A stretch of 64,000 nt of DNA from Candidatus Schneewindia gallinarum (GTDB taxonomy: Bacteria; Bacillota; Clostridia; Oscillospirales; Ruminococcaceae). The notes below the pieces were generated by a model. It was not told the origin of the DNA and made no database searches. It was given only the letters and a program-made list of their open reading frames with translations. The translations under genes were made by a program, and so were the position numbers. Positions 32,805 through 42,967 of this stretch are shown here, one piece after another (position 1 is the first letter of the stretch; each line of letters opens with the position of its first letter). The stretch lies in assembly GCA_904420175.1 (NCBI GenBank), contig CAJFUF010000023.1, positions 62,001 through 126,000 of the forward strand. The letters are read 5' to 3'.

Positions 32805-34019
32805 ATGACAATTTTTGAAGAGTTGAAGAGACGTGGCCTGATTGCCCAGATGACCAACGAGGAAAAAATCAAGTATTATCTGGACCATGAGAAGGTCACC
32901 TTCTATATCGGCTTCGACGCAACGGCAGACAGCCTTCATGTGGGCCATTTTTTGCAGATCATGGTCATGAAGCGCCTGCAGGAAGCGGGTCATCGTCCCA
33001 TCGCGCTGCTTGGAACCGGTACCACCATGATTGGCGACCCCACCGGCAAAACAGACATGCGCAAGATGCTCAGCGTGGAGGAAATCGCGCACAATGCGGA
33101 GCGCTTCAAGCAGCAGATGTCCAAATTTATTGACTTTACGGATGATCGGGCCTTGGTGGTGCGCAATGGCGACTGGCTGATGAATTTAAGCTACATCCCA
33201 TTTTTAAGGGACATCGGTGTGCACTTCACTGTAAACAAAATGCTGTCGGCGGAATGCTTCAAGTCCCGTATGGAAAAGGGGCTCACCTTCATTGAGTTTA
33301 ACTACATGATTATGCAGAGTTACGACTTCTTAAAGCTGCATCAGGACTACGGCTGTCTGATGGAGCTGGGCGGAGACGATCAGTGGGCCAACATCCTTGG
33401 CGGAACCGATCTGGTGCGCCGGGTGATGGGGGATGAGGTGTACGGCATGACCTTCACCCTGCTGACCACCAAGGAAGGCAAGAAAATGGGCAAGACGGAG
33501 AAGGGGGCCCTGTGGCTGGATCCGGAAAAGACCTCTCCCTTCGAGTTCTTCCAGTACTGGCGTAATGTCTCCGATGATGACGTCATTAACTGCTTAAAGC
33601 TGCTGACCTTCCTGCCTATTGAGGAGATTGAAGCGATGGAATCATGGGAAGGTGGCCAGCTTAACAAAGCGAAAGAGATTCTTGCCTATGAGCTGACCAA
33701 GATGGTCCACTCCAAGGAGGATGCGGACAAGGCGCTGGAAGCGGCAAGGGCGCTGTTTGTCAGCGGCGGGGACAGCGAAAACATGCCCACCACAAATGTG
33801 GGGGACGCGCTGGACAATGAAAAAATCGGCCTGCTTGACCTAATGGTTTTTGTGGGCCTCTGCCCCTCCAAGTCGGAGGCGCGCCGGCTGGTGACACAGG
33901 GCGGCGTGTCGGTGGACGATGTGAAAATTACGGATCCCAACGCACAGGTTGACTTTTCCGACAAGAATCAGGTAATCATTAAAAAGGGTAAAAAGGTGTT
34001 CCACAAGGCGGTAAAATAA
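32805..34019 (+). CDS. tyrS: Tyrosyl-tRNA synthetase
   Basis: [15 protein letters not shown] (HIGH), [12 protein letters not shown] (KMSKS variant), S4 C-terminus. Confidence 0.95.
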   Translation: MTIFEELKRRGLIAQMTNEEKIKYYLDHEKVTFYIGFDATADSLHVGHFLQIMVMKRLQEAGHRPIALLGTGTTMIGDPTGKTDMRKMLSVEEIAHNAERFKQQMSKFIDFTDDRALVVRNGDWLMNLSYIPFLRDIGVHFTVNKMLSAECFKSRMEKGLTFIEFNYMIMQSYDFLKLHQDYGCLMELGGDDQWANILGGTDLVRRVMGDEVYGMTFTLLTTKEGKKMGKTEKGALWLDPEKTSPFEFFQYWRNVSDDDVINCLKLLTFLPIEEIEAMESWEGGQLNKAKEILAYELTKMVHSKEDADKALEAARALFVSGGDSENMPTTNVGDALDNEKIGLLDLMVFVGLCPSKSEARRLVTQGGVSVDDVKITDPNAQVDFSDKNQVIIKKGKKVFHKAVK

Positions 34020-34033
34020 AACAGATACGGTGC

Positions 34034-34067
34034 GGCCCCTCTTTCTTTTGAAAGAGGGGCCTTTTTG
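34034..34067 (+). terminator. Intrinsic terminator after tyrS
   Basis: GGCCCCTCTTTC...GAAAGAGGGGCC + T-run. Confidence 0.88.
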
Positions 34068-34107
34068 TGTTATACTATCGGTGGCTGCCTGAAAGGAGGA
34101 GAGAGGA

Positions 34108-35859
34108 ATGAAACGGCTTTTTCGCGATTACTGCAAACCCTATACCGGTGTTTTTCTTGCTTCGGCACTGTGCATCCTGCTGTCCTCCGTGTTCAGCATG
34201 CTGGTGCCGCAGACCATGCGGTTCGCCATCGACAGCGTACTTGATGGTAAAGCTTCTTTCCTTGACAGCTTAAAAGGGACTTTTTCCAACATCCAGTTGC
34301 TGACACTGCTGGCATTGGCTGCCGTGGTCTTTGCCCTGCTGAATATGGTGTTTAGTTTTTTGTTCAAGTACCTTGTCAGCCTTGGCAGCGAAGGGGTGAT
34401 TAAGGACATGCGCGACGGGCTGTACCGCCACATTGCCGCGCTGCCCTACAGCTATTTCGGCCGGATTGAAACAGGAGAGCTCGTGCAAAAGTGCACTCTT
34501 GATGTGGATGTGGTGAAGGGCTTTTTAATCCGCCAACTGCCGGAGGTGCTGCGTACCGCCGCAGTTATTGTGACAAGCGTCTCTTTTATTTTTTATACGA
34601 ATGTGCTGTGCGGCGTTATCAGCGTCATCTTTATTCCGGTCATTGCACTGTATTCCGGCGTGTTTTTTAAAAAACTCAGCGTCCGTTTTCAAAAAGCGGA
34701 CGAGGCGGAGGGGATTTTATCCGGCCGTGTGCTGGAAAACCTGTCCGCTTTCCGCGTTGTGCGCGCTTTTGGAAAAGAGCGGGAGGAAGTGCGCCGCTTT
34801 GACGAAAAAAATGAAGAGTACTGCAACATCTGGGTTAAAATCGGCCGCCTGTTAGGCGCCTACTGGGGGGTCGGTGACTTTTTTGCCGCCCTGCAAATTC
34901 TGGCCGTTATGCTGGCCGGTATCTACGGGGCGCTGAACGGCACGCTTAGCAGTGGGGGCTTTGTGGCCATTCTGACTTACAGCGGCATGCTTATCTGGCC
35001 GGTCCGTTCCTTTGGACGTACCCTGTCGGAGTTCTCCAAATGTACCATCAGCCTTAAACGAATTCAGGACGTTATGGATGAGCCGCAGGAGCAGGATACC
35101 GGGACGTTGACCCCCGACATGACTGGGGATATTGTCTTTAACGAGATCCGTTTTACTTTTCCGGGCGGGGAGCCTTTGTTCGACGGGCTGACCTTCACGG
35201 TTAAAGGTGGCACGACCCTTGGTATTTTAGGCGGTGTGGGAAGCGGTAAAAGTACGCTGGGTGCACTGCTGCTTCGACTGTATCCGCTGAAGGATGGGGA
35301 GGGGACCATCACGGTCAGCGGGACGGACATCCGCGATATCCGTCTGGCACATCTGCGCGGACAGATTGGCTATACCACAGGGGAACCGTTCCTGTACAGC
35401 AAATCTATCAGTGAAAATATCAGCATTGCGGCGCGCAGCGCATCCATGACGGAAATCCGGGAAGCTGCGCAGGACGCAGATATTGCCCGGGCGGTTGAAA
35501 ACTTCCAAAAGGGATACGACACACTGGTGGGGGAACGTGGGGTTACCCTGTCTGGCGGCCAGCGCCAGCGTGTGGCTATCGCACGCACTTTTTTAAGAGG
35601 GACGCCCATTATGGTGTTTGACGACGCCCTTTCTGCGGTGGATAGTGAGACGGACAAACGCATCCGGGAAAACCTTGCACGCAGGACAAAGGAGACGACA
35701 ACAATCCTTATTTCGCACCGTATTTCCACCCTGATGGATGCGGATGCAATTCTGGTTTTAAAGGACGGGAAAATGGAACAGTACGGCAGCCATGCGCAGC
35801 TGATGCGCGAAGATGGGACATACCGCCGGATCGCGCTGGAGCAGGGGGTGGACGCATGA
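34108..35859 (+). CDS. ABC transporter, fused permease-ATPase (half of heterodimeric exporter)
   Basis: GGVGSGKSTLGALLLRL, LSGGQRQRVAIARTF, six-TM domain. Confidence 0.93.
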   Translation: MKRLFRDYCKPYTGVFLASALCILLSSVFSMLVPQTMRFAIDSVLDGKASFLDSLKGTFSNIQLLTLLALAAVVFALLNMVFSFLFKYLVSLGSEGVIKDMRDGLYRHIAALPYSYFGRIETGELVQKCTLDVDVVKGFLIRQLPEVLRTAAVIVTSVSFIFYTNVLCGVISVIFIPVIALYSGVFFKKLSVRFQKADEAEGILSGRVLENLSAFRVVRAFGKEREEVRRFDEKNEEYCNIWVKIGRLLGAYWGVGDFFAALQILAVMLAGIYGALNGTLSSGGFVAILTYSGMLIWPVRSFGRTLSEFSKCTISLKRIQDVMDEPQEQDTGTLTPDMTGDIVFNEIRFTFPGGEPLFDGLTFTVKGGTTLGILGGVGSGKSTLGALLLRLYPLKDGEGTITVSGTDIRDIRLAHLRGQIGYTTGEPFLYSKSISENISIAARSASMTEIREAAQDADIARAVENFQKGYDTLVGERGVTLSGGQRQRVAIARTFLRGTPIMVFDDALSAVDSETDKRIRENLARRTKETTTILISHRISTLMDADAILVLKDGKMEQYGSHAQLMREDGTYRRIALEQGVDA

Positions 35860-37658
35860 AAAAAAGGGGACAGAAACAATCTTTAAAGAAAATGGCCCGT
35901 TTTCTGCTTCCATACAAGCGGCAGCTTGCCACCGTGGGCATACTCATGGTGTTTCTGGCCTGCTTCGACTTAAGCCTGCCCCTGTTTAACGCCTACGCCA
36001 TTGACCACTTTATTGTGCCGCTTCAGTCCGGCGGCCTGCCGGTGTTTGCGCTTTGCTATGTGGGGGTGGTGCTGCTGTCCGCTGCCTGTACCTGGATTTT
36101 TGTGGAGCAGTCCACAGAAATTGAGATGAAAGTCGGCCGGGATTTAAAGCGGGCATGCTTTGTCCATCTGCAGCGCCTGGGGGCGGATTACTACAACAAG
36201 ACCTCTGTAGGATATATTCTGTCCCGCGTTATGAGTGACACTTCCCAAATCAGCGCTGTCATTGCGTGGAGTGCGGTGGATATGCTGTGGGCGGCGGCCT
36301 ACAGCATAGGGGTGCTGGTTTCTCTGTTTGTGCTGAATGCCACGCTGGGCCTGTTTGTGCTGTGCGCACTGCCAGTCCTGGTGGCCATTACGGTTTTCTT
36401 CCAGAAGCGAATTTTTCGGGTGGGCAGGGATGTCCGTCACCAAAACGCACTGATTAGCAGCGGTTTTTCTGAAGGGATTACCGGCGCAGTCACGGCAAAG
36501 ACGCTGGTGATTGAAAAAGAAAATTATCAGGAATTTCAGACTGTGACGGCGGCATATAAGAAAAAAGCAGTTTATTCCGCCATGCTCAGCGGAATTTATA
36601 CACCGCTTGCCGTGTTTATTACCAGCATCACAGCAGCGCTGATTCTACGTCAAGGCGGAATCTATGTGGAGTTTATGGGAATGCCGCTGGGCACCCTGTC
36701 TGCCGGCCTGGCCTATGCCTCCGGCCTGATTGACCCGATGATGAACCTTGCCCGCATTATTTCGGAAGGCGCCTCCGCACTGGTCAATGTGGAGCGTGTT
36801 CACAACCTGCTGACAGAGCCGGAACTGATTACAGACAGTGAAGCGGTACAGGCACACTATGGCACGCCGCTTGCACCGAAGGAGGAAAACTATCCCCCCA
36901 TGCGTGGCGAGGTGGAATTCCGCGACGTCAGTTTCCGCTATCCGGATGGGGATGATTACGTCTTAGAGCACTTTAACCTGAAGGTACCGGCCGGCACCAC
37001 CGTGGCGATTGTGGGGGAGACGGGTGCGGGAAAATCCACGCTGGTCAACTTGGTGTGCCGTTTCTTTGAACCCACCTCCGGCCAGCTTCTCATTGACGGG
37101 GAAGATTACCGCGCCCGCGGCCAAAACTGGCTGCACCACGGCATCGGTTACGTGCTGCAGACGCCGCATCTGCTGTCCGGGACCATTCTGGATAACCTGC
37201 GCTATGCGGCGGAAGATCTGCCGGATGAGGAGCTGAAGCGCCGGGCAAGTCTTGTGTATGCCGACCGTGTGGCAGACAGCCTGCCCGGAGGGTGGAACAC
37301 ACAGGTGGGCGAAGGGGGCGAACTGCTCAGCAGTGGCCAGCGGCAGATTATTTCCTTTGCAAGGGCAGTGGTGAAGAACCCGTCCATCCTTATTCTGGAC
37401 GAGGCCACCAGCTCCATCGATACGCAGACAGAGGCGCTGATTACCACAGCCACAAGGGAAATCCTGAAAGGAAGAACCAGCTTTGTTATTGCCCACCGCC
37501 TTTCAACCATTCGCCTCGCAGATTTGATTCTGGTTGTACAGGATGGTAAAATTGTGGAGCGGGGTACCCATGACCAGCTGATGCAGAGTGAGGGGGCCTA
37601 TTATCAGCTTTATACACTGCAATTCCGTTCGGAAAAAAGGAGCCACCATGAAGAATAA
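35856..37658 (+). CDS. ABC transporter, fused permease-ATPase (second half)
   Basis: [36 protein letters not shown]; overlaps upstream gene by 4 nt. Confidence 0.93.
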   Translation: MKKRGQKQSLKKMARFLLPYKRQLATVGILMVFLACFDLSLPLFNAYAIDHFIVPLQSGGLPVFALCYVGVVLLSAACTWIFVEQSTEIEMKVGRDLKRACFVHLQRLGADYYNKTSVGYILSRVMSDTSQISAVIAWSAVDMLWAAAYSIGVLVSLFVLNATLGLFVLCALPVLVAITVFFQKRIFRVGRDVRHQNALISSGFSEGITGAVTAKTLVIEKENYQEFQTVTAAYKKKAVYSAMLSGIYTPLAVFITSITAALILRQGGIYVEFMGMPLGTLSAGLAYASGLIDPMMNLARIISEGASALVNVERVHNLLTEPELITDSEAVQAHYGTPLAPKEENYPPMRGEVEFRDVSFRYPDGDDYVLEHFNLKVPAGTTVAIVGETGAGKSTLVNLVCRFFEPTSGQLLIDGEDYRARGQNWLHHGIGYVLQTPHLLSGTILDNLRYAAEDLPDEELKRRASLVYADRVADSLPGGWNTQVGEGGELLSSGQRQIISFARAVVKNPSILILDEATSSIDTQTEALITTATREILKGRTSFVIAHRLSTIRLADLILVVQDGKIVERGTHDQLMQSEGAYYQLYTLQFRSEKRSHHEE

Positions 37659-38907
37659 GAAAAAAATACTGTATGTCGTCACTGTCTGTTTTCTTTTGCT
37701 GTTCTCCCTTTGTGTGTTTTTTGCGACCAACGCACATGGACAGGCATTTGTCAAAACTGTTTGGAACGGGATGCAGAGTATCGCATATAAACTTCAGGAT
37801 ACGCTGTTCGGCTATCAGGAGCAGCCGCCGGAGCATACCGTCGAGGAGTGTTATGACTTTAACCTGAATACCTATGGTGAAAATTTCATGACTGGGCGGG
37901 AGAAAGAGATTGTTGCAGTGCTGAAAAATTTGGCAGAAAACATCAGCTCTGATGTTGTACCGGTCAGAAGCATCAGCGCCGAGCGGTTTGAGCAGCTGGT
38001 CAACATGTTCCTCTACCAGTATCCGGAGTATTTTTATGTCAAAAATGCATCCTACCTGAAGGACAGCAATGGGAATATCACGGCGGTGTCCCTCGGATAT
38101 GAGTACAGCCCGGAGGAAATTGCAGAGCGCAAACAGGGGGTGGAGGAGACGGCAGCAGGGGTAACGGCGGTCGCAGAAAAACTTGGAAGCGAGCGTGAGA
38201 AGGCCTACTTCCTGCATGATTATGTGGTGAAAAACACGGAATATCAGCTGGACAGCCCGGATAACCAGAACATGAGCTCCGTCTTTCTAAATGGAAAAAG
38301 CGCCTGTGCCGGCTATGCAAAAAGCCTTGTCTACCTGCTGCGGCAAAGCGGCATGGAGGCCATGTATGTCACAGGAACCACAGGCGGGGTGGCCCATGCT
38401 TTTGTCATGGCGCGTATCGATGGGGAATTGTACTACATCGACCCGACAATGGATGATCCGGTGTTTGAAGAGGGACAGAGCGATTTTACAACCTACGTCA
38501 ACAGCCCGTATCTTTGCGTGACAACCGAAATGCTAAAGGTTTCCCACACCATTGACGAGGACTACTATCCGCTGCCTGTCTGTGACAGCACCGATGCCAA
38601 CTACCATGCTGTGCAGGGGCTGCTGTTTAATGAAAACTCTGCTCAGACGCGGGATGCACTAAGAGAGGCGCTGCGGACTGCGGTGGAAAACAAGCAGGAG
38701 TTTTTCTCCTTCCGGTTTATGACGGATAAGGAAGCGTATGCCGCTTTCCGGGACACCTTTTTTTCAAGAAGGAACGCGGGCTCGGTGTTCAATATGCTGG
38801 AAAGCATCAACCGCACAGCGAGCCATCTGGTGAGGTATGATACAGTCAGCTATTTTTGCAGCGATGGGGCGCTTTACTGTGCGCTGAAGCTGAATTATCT
38901 TTCCTGA
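37648..38907 (+). CDS. Membrane-anchored transglutaminase-like domain protein
   Basis: N-terminal TM; GKSACAGYAKSLVYLLRQSG...AHAFVMARIDGELYYIDPTMDDP Cys-His-Asp triad; start 37648 preferred. Confidence 0.85.
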   Translation: MKNKKKILYVVTVCFLLLFSLCVFFATNAHGQAFVKTVWNGMQSIAYKLQDTLFGYQEQPPEHTVEECYDFNLNTYGENFMTGREKEIVAVLKNLAENISSDVVPVRSISAERFEQLVNMFLYQYPEYFYVKNASYLKDSNGNITAVSLGYEYSPEEIAERKQGVEETAAGVTAVAEKLGSEREKAYFLHDYVVKNTEYQLDSPDNQNMSSVFLNGKSACAGYAKSLVYLLRQSGMEAMYVTGTTGGVAHAFVMARIDGELYYIDPTMDDPVFEEGQSDFTTYVNSPYLCVTTEMLKVSHTIDEDYYPLPVCDSTDANYHAVQGLLFNENSAQTRDALREALRTAVENKQEFFSFRFMTDKEAYAAFRDTFFSRRNAGSVFNMLESINRTASHLVRYDTVSYFCSDGALYCALKLNYLS

Positions 38908-38982
38908 AGGCCTAGCGCTTGCCGGACGGGATGAAACATGATAGAATAGCGTTGGAGATTTGGGAAAGCAGGTGCAGAACAA

Positions 38983-39294
38983 GTGATTTGTAAGTACTGT
39001 GGGAAAGAAAACGACGATACAGTAAAGGTGTGTATGCACTGCGGGAAAAGCCTGTTGGAGGACACGCAGGAGTACAGCCCCAAAAAGAAAAAGACAGCGG
39101 GTCTGCTTGGAATTTTTCTTGGCTTTGTAGGGGCGCACCGGTTCTATCTTGGCTATGTGGGCAAAGGTGTCGCCCAAATTTATGTGACGGTGTTTACGTT
39201 GGGCCTTGGCGGGCTGTGGGGCCTTGTGGAAGGGATCCTGATTTTGACGGGCAAAAAGCTGACCACCGATTTTCAGGGCAGGCCGTTAAGGTAG
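38983..39294 (+). CDS. TM2-domain protein with N-terminal zinc ribbon
   Basis: CKYCGKE...CMHCGKS and LGIFLGFVGAHRFYLGYVGKGVAQI. Confidence 0.85.
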   Translation: MICKYCGKENDDTVKVCMHCGKSLLEDTQEYSPKKKKTAGLLGIFLGFVGAHRFYLGYVGKGVAQIYVTVFTLGLGGLWGLVEGILILTGKKLTTDFQGRPLR

Positions 39295-39296
39295 AG

Positions 39297-40370
39297 ATGA
39301 AAAAGCGTGTTTTAGTGGCAATGAGCGGCGGAGTTGATTCCTCCGCCGCCCTGTTACTTTTGAAAAATGAGGGGTATGAGGTGACGGGCGCCACCTTCAG
39401 GCTGCATGACGCAGGAAGCGACCGGCAGACGCATACCTGCTGCAGTGTCGACGATGTGGACGACGCCCGCCGTGTCTGCATAAAATTGGGGGCTGACCAT
39501 CTCGTTTTCGGCTTCAAACAATTGTTTGAGCAGACGGTTATTTCCCATTTTGTGGAGGAGTATCTGGCAGGGAATACGCCCAATCCCTGCATCGACTGCA
39601 ATAAGTATATAAAATTTGGCCCTCTGCTGCAGCGTGCAGACCTGCTTGGCTATGATTATATCGCTACAGGGCACTATGTAGGCACCAGAGTGGACGAGTC
39701 TACGGGACGGGTTTTGCTGCTGCGCGGCAAGGACCGCAAAAAAGATCAAAGCTACGTGTTGTACTGTCTGACACAGCAGCAGCTGAAAAGGCTGAAATTC
39801 CCGCTGTACGGCTACGAAAAGCCGGAAATTCGTGCCCTTTGCGAGCAGGCGGGTCTTATCAACGCAAGAAAGCCGGACAGCCAGGACATCTGCTTTGTGC
39901 CGGATGGGGATTATGCCGCCTTTATTGAACGGTACACAGGCAAACCGGACAAGCCAGGTCATTTTATAGACTGTAAAGGGAAAATCCTTGGCAACCATCC
40001 CGGCCCAACACACTTTACAATTGGACAGCGCCGGGGCCTGAACTACAGCGCAGGCCGCAGAATGTTTGTTTTAAGCAAGGACATGGGGTCCGGTGATGTG
40101 GTGCTGGGGGAAAATGAGCAGCTGTTCCGCCGGGAATTGACGGCAAAGGATTTAAACTGGATTGCATTTGATTCGTTGCAGAACAGCCGGAGGTGCACTG
40201 CAAAGGTCCGCTACAGTGCCAAGGACGTGCCGTGCACCATTTTCCCGGAAGGGCAGGACCGGGTACGCGCCGTGTTTGATGAGCCTGTCAGGGCCATCAC
40301 ACCGGGCCAGGCCGTTGTTTTTTATGATGGGGACGTGGTCCTGGGCGGCGGTACAATCTGCAAGGAATAA
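39297..40370 (+). CDS. mnmA: tRNA-uridine 2-sulfurtransferase MnmA
   Basis: VLVAMSGGVDSSAALLLLK, GNTPNPCIDCNKYIKF, YNCGQRRGL-like FTIGQRRGL; start 39297 preferred over ORF-track 39030. Confidence 0.95.
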   Translation: MKKRVLVAMSGGVDSSAALLLLKNEGYEVTGATFRLHDAGSDRQTHTCCSVDDVDDARRVCIKLGADHLVFGFKQLFEQTVISHFVEEYLAGNTPNPCIDCNKYIKFGPLLQRADLLGYDYIATGHYVGTRVDESTGRVLLLRGKDRKKDQSYVLYCLTQQQLKRLKFPLYGYEKPEIRALCEQAGLINARKPDSQDICFVPDGDYAAFIERYTGKPDKPGHFIDCKGKILGNHPGPTHFTIGQRRGLNYSAGRRMFVLSKDMGSGDVVLGENEQLFRRELTAKDLNWIAFDSLQNSRRCTAKVRYSAKDVPCTIFPEGQDRVRAVFDEPVRAITPGQAVVFYDGDVVLGGGTICKE

Positions 40371-40407
40371 AAAAGCGTGGGATGAATGCTTCATCCCACG
40401 CTTTTTT
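40370..40407. terminator. Bidirectional terminator between mnmA and feoB 3' part
   Basis: AAAAAAGCGTGGGATGA-ATGC-TTCATCCCACGCTTTTTT. Confidence 0.9.
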
Positions 40408-41131
40408 ATAGCGGCAGCAGGCTGAGCAGAAGGTTTGCCGCCATGCACGTGATCATTCCAACTGCGGTCGGGATAAGGATGGACAGCCCGGTCCATTTCC
40501 AGCTTCCCGTCTCTTTCCGGATGGTGAGACAGGTAGTTGAGCAGGGCCAGTGCAGCAGGGAAAACAGCATAAGGCACAGCGCAGTTTTGGCGGTCCAGCC
40601 ATTGGCGACCAGCAGTATTTTAAAGGCGCTCAGCTCGCCTATTGGCGCAATGGTGCCGCTGGCAACATAGATCATCATGATAATCGGCAGAACAATTTCA
40701 TTCGCAGGAAAGCCCAGCACAAAGGCGACAAGGATGGCACCATCCAGTCCCATCAGCTGGCCCAGAGGGTCCAGAAATGCAGAAAAATGGGCCAGCAGGC
40801 TTTGATCGCCTATTGTTACGGCGGCCAGCCCCCAAAGCAGCAGCCCGGCGGGCAGGGCCACGGCTGCTGCCCGGCCCAGTACAAACAGGGTGCGGTCAAA
40901 TATGGAACGTACCAGTACTTTACCGAACTGGGGACGCCGATAGGGAGGAAGCTCCAGCGTAAACGAGGAGGGAACCCCCTTTAGCAGCGTGGCAGATAAA
41001 AGACGTGACACCCAAAATGTCATGGCCACGCCGAACACGATAACACACACCAGCAGCAACGCCGACAGAAGGCTGGAAAACATACCATCCGCCACAAAAA
41101 ACATGGAGATCATTGCAATCATGGTTGGGAA
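40406..41131 (-). pseudogene. feoB: feoB 3' fragment (residues 467-707 of the reconstructed protein), displaced by a recombinase element
   Basis: Frame from 41131 reads FPTMIAMISMFFVADGMF...GFPANEIVLPIIMMIY..., the FeoB C-terminal gate/core region; exactly in frame with the 5' fragment when 41130/31 is joined to 45756/57. ORF-track start at 41203 lies in the element and is not native. Confidence 0.93.
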
Positions 41132-41160
41132 TGCGCCTCCATGCAAATGGCAAGTTTCAG
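41132..41160 (+). repeat. Left element end (half of reconstructed attP): TGCGCCTCCATGCAAATGGCAAGTTTCAG
   Basis: Reverse complement matches the right element end at 45726..45755. Confidence 0.82.
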
Positions 41161-41163
41161 CGC

Positions 41164-42777
41164 CTAGCAATTGAAAAACACAGTAAAAGTACCCTCCTTC
41201 CAAAGAATTTTGCGTACCACCAGCCGGACAAAGGCCTGTTTTTCAGGCAAGGTCAGCTCGGCAGACAGGTTTCCAAGACTGGACAGGGTTTCGGAGAACT
41301 TTGCCGGACCGCAACTGTCCGGCCACCGGTTTTCTTTAAGCTGCCGATGGGCCTTATCCAGCTTGGACAGCTCTTGCTCCAATTCATGAAGCCTGCCCTC
41401 AATGCGCCGGGCCAGCGTGGAACCGGGAACCTGAAGGGCCAGCGTGCGGATTAGGCGATCCATTTCCATGCCGCACCGCTTCCTGTCCGACTGGATTTTC
41501 TCCAAAGGGTCAACCGCCTCCGTCTTTGAAAGGCTTCTCTTTACCTTTTCCAGCAGTGGAACAATCCCGGCATCCCCTTTCACTTCGTTGATTAAACTGT
41601 CCCACAGCATGCTGTCTGCCTGCTGCCCACAGATATTTTGACCGCAGCACCGGCTTTTTCCTCCGTGCAGTTTTAAAGAACAGACATAATCAAAGGCCTC
41701 CGTATGACCCTCTGATGGGAGAGAACGGTGTTTGGCGAACATCCGGCTTCCACATTCGCCGCACACAATCAGGCCGGACAGCAGGGAATAGCGGCTGTGA
41801 ACGGATGGCGGAGTATGGACAGCGGGCCTGTTGCTTTCCAGAATTTGTTGTACGGACACCCACTGCCTGCCGGGAATACGGCCCCTGTGCAGCCCGGCCG
41901 CCACAATCCACTTGTCGATGGGGCGCCTCGGCGCCTGCTTTTTTGTGTAATCCCGCTTGTTGTAAGCCAGCAGGCCGCAGCCTTTCCCACCCTTTCTTTC
42001 AAAGCAGACGTCTGCATGCCGGGCTGTAAAAAAATCAAATGCCGCTTCATCCGCTGTGCAGTAGACGGGATTTTGCAGAATTTCCTTGACCCCGGAAGGG
42101 GAGTAGGGGCTTCCGCTGCGCGTTTTTATGCCGTGTGCCGTCAGGCGGTTGCATACGCCGGAAAGGCTGTGCAGTTCCAGATAGGAATCAAAGATCTTAT
42201 CGACAACGCGCAGCTCTTCCGGATTTTCTTTCAGCTTACAGGAAATTTTTCTTTTCCCGTCAAGAAACAGCTCCACGTGCTTTTCAGAGGTGTAACCGGT
42301 CGGTGTGGTCCCGCCAAGCCAGCGGCCGGTGCGCGCCAGCATCAGCATGTTATCCCGCACCCGCTCGGCAATGGTTTCCCGCTCCAGCTGGGCAAACACG
42401 GAAGCAATGTACATCATGGCCTTTCCCATGGGCTTTGACGTATCAAATTCCTCCTTCATGCAGATAAAGGATATTCCACGGCGGTTAAGCTCTTCGATTA
42501 GCAGGGAAAAGTCGCTTACACTGCGGCTGACCCGGTCAAGCCGGTAGCACACGACATAGTCGGGCTTATCAACCCGGAGATCTTTTAACATCTGCTGAAA
42601 CTGCGGCCGTTGTATGTTTTTTGCAGAAAACCCTTCGTCCTCGTAAATGGTGATGTCTCTTTCTGCCGTATCCGGAAATTTTGTAAGGATGTACTGCCTG
42701 CACATCTCAATTTGGTTTTCAATGCTTTCCCCCTTTCCGGTAAAAACGGACTTACGGCTGTAAATAAAAAATTTCAT
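41164..42777 (-). CDS. Large serine recombinase (resolvase/invertase N-terminus, recombinase domain, zinc ribbon, coiled coil)
   Basis: MKFFIYSRKSVFTGKGESIENQIEMC, EDEGFSAKNIQRPQFQQML, CYRLDRVSRSVSDF, RETIAERVRDNM, CGECGSRM...CCGQN zinc ribbon; intact 537 aa; stop codon about 33 bp from the element end. Confidence 0.96.
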   Translation of the reverse strand: MKFFIYSRKSVFTGKGESIENQIEMCRQYILTKFPDTAERDITIYEDEGFSAKNIQRPQFQQMLKDLRVDKPDYVVCYRLDRVSRSVSDFSLLIEELNRRGISFICMKEEFDTSKPMGKAMMYIASVFAQLERETIAERVRDNMLMLARTGRWLGGTTPTGYTSEKHVELFLDGKRKISCKLKENPEELRVVDKIFDSYLELHSLSGVCNRLTAHGIKTRSGSPYSPSGVKEILQNPVYCTADEAAFDFFTARHADVCFERKGGKGCGLLAYNKRDYTKKQAPRRPIDKWIVAAGLHRGRIPGRQWVSVQQILESNRPAVHTPPSVHSRYSLLSGLIVCGECGSRMFAKHRSLPSEGHTEAFDYVCSLKLHGGKSRCCGQNICGQQADSMLWDSLINEVKGDAGIVPLLEKVKRSLSKTEAVDPLEKIQSDRKRCGMEMDRLIRTLALQVPGSTLARRIEGRLHELEQELSKLDKAHRQLKENRWPDSCGPAKFSETLSSLGNLSAELTLPEKQAFVRLVVRKILWKEGTFTVFFNC

Positions 42778-42899
42778 TTCCTTTGGCCCCCGGCATGGGA
42801 CACCAAACGGGTGCAGATTTTATGAAGCATATTGTAAACACCTCCCCAATAATCTATATTCCTGTTTTGGTGTTCCATATCTCCAAACTGTTGCAAGAA

Positions 42900-42937
42900 A
42901 AGCCGCCCATACAGTTTCCTGCATGGGCGGCTTTTTT
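42900..42937. terminator. Terminator between malic enzyme gene and recombinase
   Basis: AAGCCGCCCAT...ATGGGCGGCTTTTTT hairpin. Confidence 0.85.
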
Positions 42938-42967
42938 GTTTGCTAAGTGTAAAATTTTCTTAATCGC

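Noticed and set aside
40406-41203. Interpretation as a stand-alone nucleoside-recognition (gate-domain) membrane protein starting at 41203
   Set aside because: The first 24 residues are element and recombinase-overlap DNA; from 41131 the sequence continues FeoB in exact frame with the distant 5' half.
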